Below, piece by piece: positions 46,001-64,000 of a stretch of DNA of 64,000 nt. How positions within the stretch are numbered: the stretch's first letter is position 1; each line of letters begins with the position of its first letter. Made by a program: the position numbers and the translations under genes. The stretch comes from Triplophysa rosa. Its lineage: Eukaryota > Chordata > Actinopteri > Cypriniformes > Nemacheilidae. The notes under the pieces were generated by a model. The model searched no databases. It was not told the origin of the DNA and worked only from the letters and a program-made list of their open reading frames with translations. The stretch covers positions 8,063,254-8,127,253 of the forward strand of contig NC_079905.1 in the NCBI RefSeq assembly GCF_024868665.1. The letters run 5' to 3'.

Positions 46001-46436
46001 ATCTAAAACAATTCCGTGAAGATCTAGGTTTTTGCATTCGTTAAAGAATATAAGGCACAATCAATGGAGATACTGATGCGCACGGGGAGCAATGCGTTTG
46101 CGTTTCAAAACAAGTTTATGAAAGCTTATTCTCGGCTTCAAGGAGACCTGTTGCCATTTTAAACGTTGTGTCATGCTGTCAGACAGCAGTTGTGTATGCC
46201 AAGCGCCTGCGCTTGACAGCCCCTAACAAGGGAATTGGGAAAGAGGAAAATATTGGGAAAATACTTACAAATCCATAACCCCTGGACTTTCCAGTCTGTC
46301 TGTCGGTAATCACCACAGCTTCTTCGATTTCCCCAAACACTTCAAAATATTTCCTAAGACTGGAATCCGTCGTATGGTACGGAAGACCGCCGACAAATAT
46401 CTTGGTGTAAGTGGTGTCCTTTTGGGTGGTATGCAT
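40029..46436 (-). CDS. rbm24: RNA-binding protein 24, 4 exons
   Basis: Single-RRM protein that controls muscle and heart splicing and mRNA stability. Exons on the minus strand: 46269-46436, 45362-45485, 44884-44938, 40029-40374. Total 693 bp, 230 aa (human about 236). The start [12 protein letters not shown] is the family start; an in-frame ATG 24 bases upstream would add eight residues and is not the family N-terminus. RNP2 is IFVGGL (13-18); RNP1 is KSRGYGFV (50-57), split by intron 1 between F56 and V57. The C-terminal half is alanine/tyrosine/glutamine-rich ([12 protein letters not shown], six alanines at 168-173) and ends AERMQ. The extended C-terminus favours rbm24 over rbm38, as does the stmnd1-cap2 context. 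I cannot tell the a and b teleost paralogues apart. Confidence 0.94.
40375..44883 (-). other. rbm24: rbm24 intron 3
   Basis: Long intron of 4.5 kb with simple repeats (CAGA units at 41765-41800, CA-rich at 43429-43480, GA-rich at 43976-44016) and a possible remnant Angel end (GATGAACTATCCCTTTAAAT near 43850). The open frames inside look random. Confidence 0.5.
43976..44016. repeat. (GA)n microsatellite
   Basis: GAGAGAGCGAGAGAGAGCGA-type purine tract in rbm24 intron 3, on the sense strand CT-rich. Confidence 0.85.
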
Positions 46437-46900
46437 CCTCGCAAAAACGCCCAAGTTCAAAAACTAAAAAGAAAACAAACGACCAAACGTAGTGCAACGT
46501 TTTAGGCTTGATAATGACTTGACCGCCCCTTCAATATCCCTTTAAAATAATCACTAGACGGCGCGCGCAAGCGAAGTTACCAAAGGCGACTTTTGAAAAT
46601 TTAAAACGCGCGTGGATGTGTTTCACGTAAGAGGTAGATTAATTTGCCGTTCCTTGGTAAGTAACGTGGAGCGGATTGAGCCAAGGATCATCAGGTGGGT
46701 CGAGCTCCTCTTCCAAACTGACGTGACTTCTAAAAAGTTCGTGTGACCCGTTCCTAAAAGTGCCCGGTTAAACCACACCCAGATCGCTTTGAGGGAGGTA
46801 CGAGCGAGGCGCCCACACGCCCACTACACGCGCTGAACAACAGCTGGACAGCGCACAACGGGTATTTGTGTGCCTTTGTTGAAGAACTGTACAGACATTT
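46437..46900 (-). promoter_or_regulatory. rbm24: rbm24 5' flank
   Basis: CpG-containing sequence (AAAACGCGCGTGG near 46603, CGCGCGC near 46560) directly upstream of the rbm24 start codon, taken as the promoter region. No transcription start or TATA box could be fixed. Confidence 0.4.
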
Positions 46901-49454
46901 CACGCAGTTGTTGTTGTTTCAGTAAATGCATGCACAGTTGTTGCCTGTACGAGAAGAGAGAAATAAAATGAAAAGTAAATCCATTCTATACGCAACACTT
47001 TATTGTCGGATTGACTAAAAACAAAATGATAGACATTGTGTAGATTAACACAAAAGTCATGCCAATATCTGATCAGTCATAGCGTGTCCGTTAGGACAGC
47101 TTGGCATGTGGTGGTTAAAAGAGTTCTTTATGGTGACCGTGTGTGTCAAATAAAAAGAAACACATGTTGTAGATGACGGACGCTGTTCAAATGCTGTTTC
47201 ATTGAAACTAAAAACTGGGAGAATGTCCGGACATGTTTCCAAAGTTTCTTACTGCGTCTCTGGATAAGTGTGTGCGTGCGTAAAAGCGCACATTGTACAG
47301 TCAACATATTTCTCTACTGCTTTAATACATCACAATTGTATATTAACATTTTTATGAATGCATAATGAATAGTGTCATTATATTTAAGGCTCCCCAACTG
47401 TCATGGTGTAAGCGTTTTAACATTTTTATCAACTTGTAGATTTTTTTGCAGTTCATTTAAATAGTCATGCGGAGTAACATGAATTTTCAATAGCACAACT
47501 ATTCCATATAGTCCCTAATATGTGTACATGTTCAACAAGAATTAGAAAACAGAAATCAGTTGTTTATAGTTTTAGAAGTGTATATTATTTCTGCATGGTA
47601 CTTTATTTGCCACTGTCAAATAAAACTTTTATTTCAAGTCATTTACTATTTATTGTCTAATATACTGTAGTTTAGTTTGGCTATAGTTTAATTTTTTATA
47701 CTATTTTGACATATGTGCTACATCTTTCCAACAACAATTGCTGACGTCATTCCAGCCTCATTTAGAACAAAAAGAAAAGACAATCTTCTAGGCCTCCAAA
47801 CAATTGGGAGGAATGTGATATGCCTCAGTAAATTATTAAGCATGCTTCTCATTTAGACCATACAACTTCCACAGCACTCAGGTGATGGAGTTTTTGTGGA
47901 AGCTTGCAACCCGAGAACTAGTCTATGTGGTGTGACCCGCCAAGCCATGTGGAGATCCTGACGCCCATACACGGATAATTGAGGCATTATATAAAAAATG
48001 TTAGGCTGCAACTGGATAGAGCATGTTCATGAGTCCACTAATTTATTCATGGAGGCACACACGCCCATTAAGCCACGAGCTGAGGTGCTTGGAGGGAGAT
48101 GTGGCTTTGTATTTCAACTGGATTACAAAAGAAGGCCTATCTTCTTTCAGAAGCCTGTCTCCGTTTACCTACAAGACATTAACGGTTTGCAGTTTTATGG
48201 ACACCTATCAATGAGTCCAATGAATTTTCGATTCAAGTTAATGGAAATAAAATTGCTGTGTCAGATGCAACCTCCATGTTTTAAAAAGAAATCTTTTCAG
48301 GATGATGCTTGGTGGTCTACACTGGGTCTGGGTTAGTCAAACAAAAAGAACAGATTTTGGAGAGCACTCAACACAATCCACCTGTCAAACACAGTCAGTC
48401 ATTCAGTCATTCACTCACTCACTCACACAAACACACATTTACTGCATTCAGAGGTCATTGGTTCGAGTGAACAGCTGAAAAACTCTGTGATGTATGTCTA
48501 TTCAAGCAGCTTTTAAAACTCTATAGACTTCTGTTCTGTTTAGTTTTTATTCCTTAAAGGTCAGTCAAATTCTAATTGTGCAGTGCTTGTATTTTAATGT
48601 TTTAGGCTTTTCATATACTGTAATAAAAAGGCTGTCAGCCAAGAACCAATTTGGTACGACTTTAACTGCTTTGAAAGAGGGGCCATTTTCAAATGTAACA
48701 TAACAGGTGGGACCTGTCAGAATGTCAGTGCAGTCAAACAGACAAATCACTGGCAGCTGTAACAGCAGACACAAAACACAGACACACACACTCTTCAAAT
48801 GACAACATGTTTTGGTGCATAGTTTGTATAATTAGCCAATTGCAGTAAGCTTGGTTACAGTACACCACCATAACTGCAAAGAGATAAACTAACATATAAA
48901 AGAGCTATCTCAGAATCCTATAACAGAGGCCAAGATCCATGTCTCAGCCCTCTTGCCTTATGCGACTAGCGACTCCTTGTGGCCTTCTGTGACATGAACG
49001 CAAAAACACGTTCTTAAAATATTTATTGACTGTCCCATACGAAAAATAAACTCATATTTTCGGCATATTGATTACAATTTAGATAACCGTTTGAAATGTT
49101 TTTACAACAAATACCATGCATGGTTAGGCCTAAACAATGGTTACTGCAGCAAAACCATGACTAATTTCTGGGTTTAACTACACTAACTGTTTTCAGTGTA
49201 TGTTGTCGAAAACAATGGTTAATTTTTGAAAGTGTCATTGAAAACATTTATAAATTAATGTCAACAGATTTTACATAATAGCAACATATGCAAATATATC
49301 AATTTCATATAAGATGAAAACTAGATTTCACAAGAATAATGAACAAAACTCAGTTCTGCATAAAAGAAAATTCTGCAAAAGCATTGGCCACTCAAACCAG
49401 TATTTCATCCTTAATCTATCATTCATTATTTAGTTGTCTTGATGTTTAAACCAA
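46901..49454. other. Spacer between rbm24 and stmnd1
   Basis: No gene recognised. The frame at 47998-48336 has no recognisable motif. The stretch 47720-47960 is non-repetitive and of even composition, and might be a conserved non-coding element; this needs alignment to other fishes. A (CATT/CACT) short tandem lies at 48390-48435. Confidence 0.3.
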
Positions 49455-49687
49455 TAAGGCACATGATTTCTATTTTATTTTTCCTATATAATAATGTAAC
49501 AACTGAGATCAGAGTCATATCTGACCCATACACTCTGTGCTAAATCGAGATTAATAATGACCTGTAAAGTGCATGTGCAACTCTAAGAATGTACATGTAG
49601 GAACACCCCTAGATTAAACTCTTTCTGTATGAACAGTGGCAATTTAGTCTGCTCTAGTCTGGAATAAACCAAGAGAATGGAGCAGGT
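49455..49687 (-). other. stmnd1: stmnd1 3' UTR (inferred)
   Basis: TTTATT at 49474-49479 is the nearest minus-strand poly(A) signal after the stmnd1 stop and would give a 0.2-kb 3' UTR. Confidence 0.4.
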
Positions 49688-51391
49688 CTAAAAGCCAAAG
49701 TCATCTGTGCTTTCAATCTGTTGAAAGGTGGAGTCATTTTCCACTTCTGGGGAGTCAGCAAGTCTTTGGTCCTCAGACTTTTTATCCATTGGTGTCTGTA
49801 GCTCTTTGGTTCGGGTTGGGACAGGAAGCTGCTCAGAATGGACCGGTTCTAAATGGTTTTGTTCCTCTGCAAAAATACGAGGCCGTGCGGATTTAGTCCT
49901 CAACCTAAGTTTTAGGTCTTCCTCTCTTTCCTAAAAAAAAGATAACGTCTCATTACTCATTAAATGTCTGCATTAAATGTCTGCATGCTTATACAGCCTC
50001 AATCATCTAAAATAATAAACGGCAAGTTTTGAGTGACATTAGGCTTTGCTTCACCTTTCTTCTTTTCTCAACCTGGCTCATCTTGATCTCAATGTCTTCT
50101 TTTCCCGTGACCGCTTGTTCTTTTTGGGTTTTAAGCGACTCCAGCCGAGCGGGTGGTCTGCTCCTTGGCTTTCCAACGTCATCCATCTGACAGATACAAC
50201 GTTTTTTATTCACAGTAGAAGAAAAATGAACATATGTACATGGATAGGTTTGAAGCTAAGTTAGCAAGACAGATGGAACTTGATAAAGCCTATCTTACCA
50301 GAATGTTGTAGGCCTCTCCACTGGTGCCCTGTCTCGGCTGAGCTGGAATGATTCCCTGAGTAAGCAGTTCCTCCAGGATGGTGCTGGACTTGGGTCTCTC
50401 ATGGCTCTGCTGGGCTAATGCAGGACTCTGGGCTAGTTTTGACAATGCATAACATAATAAGTGCTAGATTTATTGTTTAAAGTTTGGCTAATTGTGTGCA
50501 ATAGAACATTGCTGTTTATCAGGTTTGCTAAAAGAAAAACAATAGAATCCTGCCCAAAACAGAAAATGTAATGGATTTAATGGTTAAAATGGGAATTGTT
50601 TTGGTTTTAATGGAAACTATGCCCTGCTGAAAAAAAACAATAGAAATCCAACAGAAACCATTACAGAAAGTCTAATGGTTTCCATTAAAATACCATTATG
50701 AACCATTAGCTTTTTCCATTAAAACCATTACAAAATTCCTTTTTGTATTGTGTTTTGGGCATTATTTCAATAGGATTTAACATCCCACAATAGAATCCAT
50801 CACATACTAGTAGAACCATAACATCTTCAATATTTTCTATTGTTTTCAGCAGGGATACTGGTGGGATCTGGCAGATGAGAATAGAACACTGTTAAATCCC
50901 ATGAAACAATGCCCAAAACACACAAATTATGTAATGGTTTTAATGGAAAGAGCTTATGGTTCATAATGGCATTTTAATGGAAACCATTAGAATTTTTGTG
51001 AAGGTTTCTGTTGTTTTTTTCTTTAGCAGGCTATATTTCTGATTCGTTTTTCCAAATATGTATTCACTAAAATAATAAAAAGGGTCTTCTGATTGTATTA
51101 TCGTCTAACCTCGCAGGGGTGGTAGTAGTCTAGGTACAGATCCTGGTAGAGCTGTTGGCTCTCCGGCATCAAAACCGACCCCGCTGTCTGTGGTGGTTTT
51201 GGACACCGCGGAGTCCCCACGAGGGCCCCCCTGAGCCACGGAAAGATCATGAATTTCGGTCTGCAAAATGTCAGCGAAAGGACTAAGTCAGACATCAGTC
51301 TGTCGCTAAAAATAAGAGCTTCATATAATAAAACGCTGGTAGTGTAACCCCAAGGTGTAACGCATTGTGTTTAATTATTCATATAACTCGC

Positions 51392-51431
<40 letters not shown>

Positions 51432-51637
51432 CAATGACCGTTGTATTGGGAAAGAGTATTCCATCGTTTCGGTGAATTTCTTTCAACTTTATAACCCCTA
51501 TCGATTTACTTTAATAGCTATAGTTAGGCCTAATTGATATTAACCATAAAAAACGAAATAACGAGGCTGCCTACCTCATTTCTGCTGCACGGTTTTACGG
51601 GTTCAACCACCGTGATTTTGGAGCTCCCACATCCCAT
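49688..51637 (-). CDS. stmnd1: Stathmin domain-containing protein 1, 5 exons
   Basis: Poorly studied stathmin-related protein. Exons on the minus strand: 51575-51637, 51110-51260, 50299-50432, 50055-50186, 49688-49930. Total 723 bp, 240 aa (human about 276). The N-terminus MGCGSSK has Gly2 for myristoylation and Cys3 for palmitoylation, so membrane attachment is expected. Residues 23-116 are low-complexity. The block ILEELLTQGIIPAQ is followed by a charged helical stretch in exons 4-5 (DIEIKMSQVEKRRKEREEDL), which is the stathmin-like tubulin-binding part. The C-terminus is acidic and ends DDFGF. The exon 3 acceptor (AAACTAG) was chosen because it keeps the frame. Identification rests on the MGCG start, the stathmin-like helix and the rbm24 neighbour, as in human. 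Confidence 0.8.
50520..51036. mobile_element. Palindromic MITE in stmnd1 intron 2
   Basis: Arms 50620-50762 and 50910-51036 are inverted copies: TCTAATGGTTTCCATTAAAA, CCATTATGAACCAT and TGTGTTTTGGGCATT pair with their complements. The left flank from 50520 repeats parts of the same words (ACAATAGAATCCTGCCCAAA). It occupies most of the 677-bp intron and carries no coding frame. Confidence 0.75.
51395..51427. repeat. (TA)n microsatellite
   Basis: Pure TA tract in stmnd1 intron 1. Confidence 0.95.
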
Positions 51638-53913
51638 ATTTATTGCACACGACAGCGCGATGTTTCAGTGTTGCTCAGAAACTATCTGATCTGTGAAAAG
51701 TCTTTAAACACTGTCGCATTCCAACACATTATCCTCTGTCGTCGTCATGGACTCTTTGCGTTGCTACGAACCGTTGCCACAATAAATCTGACCGTGTACT
51801 AGAGGTCACGTAACCTGTTATGTTGCCCTGGCTTTAAATTGTTCAAAAATAAAACAAAAGCTTGAAGATGGCAACTAATAACTTTAAAAATGATACAATT
51901 CAGCTGTTGCCTTAGTTAATTAGTCACAAGGTTACTTTAAAAATGACACTTTTAAATTAAATTAAGGAAACATTTGACCAATTGCAACAGATATATAAAG
52001 TACGTTTTAGGCTAGTGGCATACAGGAGCAATAAAATCAGTCATTAAAGTGTATTTTGGTGAATAGTTAACCAAAATATAAAAATTCTCTAAGAATTTGT
52101 GAGCCTGTCTGTGAAAAAGTATTTTTTTGTGCTTTACTGTTTTCTACATAAAACTATCTTATAAAGCACATTCTGTGAAAATAATGTTTTGATATCTTTA
52201 ATATTGGCTGTCATATTTAAAATCATCAAATTTGTCCATCAAACAGGGGGAACACATCCTGAGTCTTGAGGTCCATAACATAAAAAGTTAATACATGTCT
52301 GAAACCTACACTGTCTACCCCACAACTTTTTGGATTTTAAGCCTGCTATCACTAACGTTTTCCAAGATTGAATGGGAAACCTATTATAGCAAATGAAAAT
52401 ATTAGTCAGATACTGTTCCCCTCAGTGTTCCATTGGATGGAGAGTTCATGTCTTCAATTAACATAGCTCACTGTCTACGTCGCAACAAGTAAGTTTTGAG
52501 ATTATAAAGCTGCTATCAGAAAATTTGCCCATTATAGAAGGGAATACCTATCCTGACATCTGTGAATGTAACTGTTGTATGAGGTTCCCCACATATGATT
52601 TGAAAAATAAGCTTGGACAACACTCAACCCAATAAGCTCTGAATCATGTTATAACATTACTAACCACTATGGCATCATAGACAGCTTTGGGTTGGGCTTC
52701 ACACTTGTCACTTTCCACTTCAAAACCTGACCATCAGAGCAGGGGGAACATATCCTGACTGCTGAGAATGTTTCTGTCAGATACTGCTCCCCCTACAGTA
52801 TGCTTCATTAAAAAGAAAGTTCATACATTTACATTTACATTTAGTCATTTAGCAGACGCTTTTATCCAAAGCGACTTACAGATGAGGGAAACAATGGAAG
52901 CAATTGGAACAACATAAGGACAACAAGCATAAGTGCAATAAAAGAAAACTGGTTTCATATATCCTACCACAGTATACAGAGCTAAGTTTATTTTTTTTGA
53001 AAGAGTAGAAAAGAGATAGAAGTCAGAACTGATCAGTCAGGTGTTGACGGAAGAGATGTGTTTTCAGACGATTCTTAAAGATGGCTATAGAATCTGCTGA
53101 TCTTGTAGCAGAGTTGGTTCTGACACTGCTGTCTTAAAATTTGCTCATCACAGCAGAAGGAATGTATTCAGAAAAATTAAAAATCGACTTTATCTGTGTT
53201 TTCACAGACTGTTCATTTCAAAATGTGTTCCTGATATGCTTGTGTTAAATTCACACAGGTTTTCTCCATAACAAGTCCGTCTGTGATGTTTAACTTGCCA
53301 TCCCTGAAGTTGTCTATCATGGCTTCTGGAACACCTGACAGCATGTTTGATACTTTCAAAATCAAATCCATTCAAACCCATGTATATACACTTGCTGACC
53401 AATCAAATATGTGACTGGAATTAACAGATATTTTAATGCAACTTTATTTGTATTCAATTATGTAAATTTACGAATAAGTAAATAGGAATAAATAAGAAGT
53501 GAAACTGCTTTCAGATTCAATTAAATCAAATTGTATAAATATTTTTGCAACTTTCTGAACTTCCTCATCTCGATATCCAGTGAAAAAATTCGCATGTTCA
53601 AATCTATGGTTCAAAGAAGCTGATCGCACGCTCCCGGTCCGGCCAGGAGATGGTACTCGCGCTCCTCTTTCCTCCGTCACCACCCCCGGACCTTGAACGG
53701 CCCCGCCTGAAATACAGCCCTGCAAATAGGGAACGGTTTTACAACTTCCTGCCCTGCACCAGCCAATGGAGTCGAGTGAAATAAGGCAGTGATAGCGGCT
53801 CGACCAACTCAAATTTAGTGAAGTTTGTTCGGATATACTCGGTGCTGACGGAGACCGGTGTCACTTGGTCCGTTGGCGGTTTCTCTCGCGTTTTCTTTTG
53901 GACGAGACGTACG
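51638..53913. promoter_or_regulatory. Divergent spacer of stmnd1 and ptdss1
   Basis: The stmnd1 promoter should lie in 51640-51800, which has tandem X-box-like half sites GTTGCT (51760-51765) and GTTGCC (51773-51778). The ptdss1 promoter and leader should lie in the GC-richer stretch 53620-53913. Between them (51.8-53.6 kb) is AT-rich sequence with the interspersed repeat listed separately; no gene was recognised. Confidence 0.4.
52825..53115 (+). repeat. Interspersed teleost repeat with TTTAGCAGACGCTTTTATCC core
   Basis: Well-preserved copy with CATTTAGTCATTTAGCAGAC, CCAAAGCGACTTACAGATGA, GGACAACAAGCATAAGTGCA and CAGTCAGGTGTTGACGGAAG. It is a very common fish repeat whose class I cannot name securely. 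A shorter, older copy is at 2486-2672. Confidence 0.7.
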
Positions 53914-63197
<9,284 letters not shown>

Positions 63198-63745
63198 TCA
63201 TGGCTGGAGAATGTTGATCTCTCCTTGGACCTAGACAAAGAGAAACAAAACTGTCGTAAGAGGTTGGAAAGAGGTACACCTATTGCTGGTGGACGACATT
63301 TGGTAAAACGCAGCCCTCTGCCTGAATATTGTGTGTCACTGTCGTGAACTTTGTAGAATGCCAGGTTTACAGCTTAAAACAGTACAGTCAACTTAGAGCC
63401 AGCTGATTATTTGGAATGGGCCTTTGATAAAATAAATCCAATGCTGCCAAGCATTGCAGCCTTCTGGCACCTTTATGATTTCTAGCAACCAAATAATTCA
63501 ACTTATGTTGTTCCTTTTTATTATAACATTGATTTCAACATTGTTTATGCAGACCAAACCTTCTCTATAGTTTTTGCACATTTTATCTACCTGCCCTACA
63601 ATTGATGTTTTGCTGTTTTTTTGTTGTTGCTATTTTACAGTTTACACATTTCTATGCATTGAACAGGTTGAAAACCACTGTCAAGCAATTTATTGTGGAC
63701 GTGAACCTTGAAAAAGTAAAAAAATAAACCTTTCAGTTTAAGCAC
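63198..63745 (+). other. ptdss1: ptdss1 3' UTR
   Basis: Non-coding sequence after the stop; AATAAA at 63723-63728 predicts an end near 63745. Confidence 0.65.
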
Positions 63746-63800
63746 TTGTTTTATTGCACTATATAAATGATCTTGGCACAGATGTTCCATTTAGCACATA

Positions 63801-64000
63801 CAGTGAGGGAAATAATTATTTGATCCCCTGCTGATGTTTGCCTGCTTACAAAGAAATTAAGGATCTATCATTTTTATGGTAGGTTTATTTTAACTGATAG
63901 TAACCAAATATCAACCAAAAAATCAGGGGAAAAAATAAATGTATAATTTATAAATTGATTTGCATTTCAGTCAGTGAAATAAGTATTTGATCCCCTACCA
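63801..64000. mobile_element. Tc1/mariner terminal inverted repeat, cut by the window edge
   Basis: Begins CAGTGAGGGAAATAATTATT immediately after a TA (63799-63800), the Tc1/mariner target dinucleotide. A second related copy, CAGTGAAATAAGTATTTGATCCCC, starts at 63972. Two direct repeats about 170 bp apart within one terminal repeat form the IR/DR architecture of fish Tc1 elements. GATCCCCTGCTGAT and AATTTATAAATTGATTTGCA are familiar words of one Tc1 family. Whether a transposase follows is outside the window. Confidence 0.8.

Noticed and set aside
47998..48336. 112-codon frame in the rbm24-stmnd1 spacer
   Set aside because: No domain, signal or neighbouring exon supports a gene; could be chance.

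Overview
The window is vertebrate nuclear DNA, most likely from a cyprinid-type teleost. Its genes are split into many short exons with GT/AG introns. Introns and spacers are AT-rich and full of fish-type transposons: palindromic 'TTAAAGGGATAGTTCACCC' MITEs (Angel-like), hAT and Harbinger-type non-autonomous elements, a Tc1 inverted repeat, and LINE/SINE tails. There is no sign of bacterial or viral genes. I did not find a new multi-gene system; the most interesting observations concern transposons and gene structure.

Seven protein genes were reconstructed exon by exon, each with a continuous reading frame across every junction. Left to right: mapk15 (minus, CDS 1217-7355, 14 exons, 596 aa); vps28 (minus, 8963-10909, 9 coding exons, 223 aa); aunip (plus, 12090-13564, 3 exons, 435 aa); cap2 (minus, 15325-31488, 12 coding exons, 472 aa, with a probable 5' non-coding exon near 35.6 kb); rbm24 (minus, 40029-46436, 4 exons, 230 aa); stmnd1 (minus, 49688-51637, 5 exons, 240 aa); ptdss1 (plus, 53914-63197, 13 exons, 467 aa).

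Layout: mapk15 and vps28 lie in tandem. vps28 and aunip diverge from a short shared promoter region. aunip and cap2 converge, with poly(A) signals only about 30 bp apart. cap2, rbm24 and stmnd1 form a same-strand block that is also found at human 6p22.3. ptdss1 diverges from stmnd1. The genes do not form one pathway: they cover a cilia/autophagy kinase, ESCRT-I sorting, an Aurora-A/DNA-repair factor, actin turnover, muscle RNA splicing, a stathmin-like protein and phosphatidylserine synthesis. The order is a mosaic of regions that lie on separate human chromosomes (8q, 1p, 6p, 8q).

Most notable: (1) an 819-bp hAT-like element in cap2 whose 8-bp target duplication covers the exon-intron boundary, so the transposon end supplies part of the 5' splice site; (2) a roughly 360-bp-arm inverted repeat inside a Harbinger-like element that fills ptdss1 intron 5; (3) a canonical PIP-box sequence and a duplicated 15-residue TQDSEG motif in Aunip; (4) direct repeats bracketing the cap2 5' exon.
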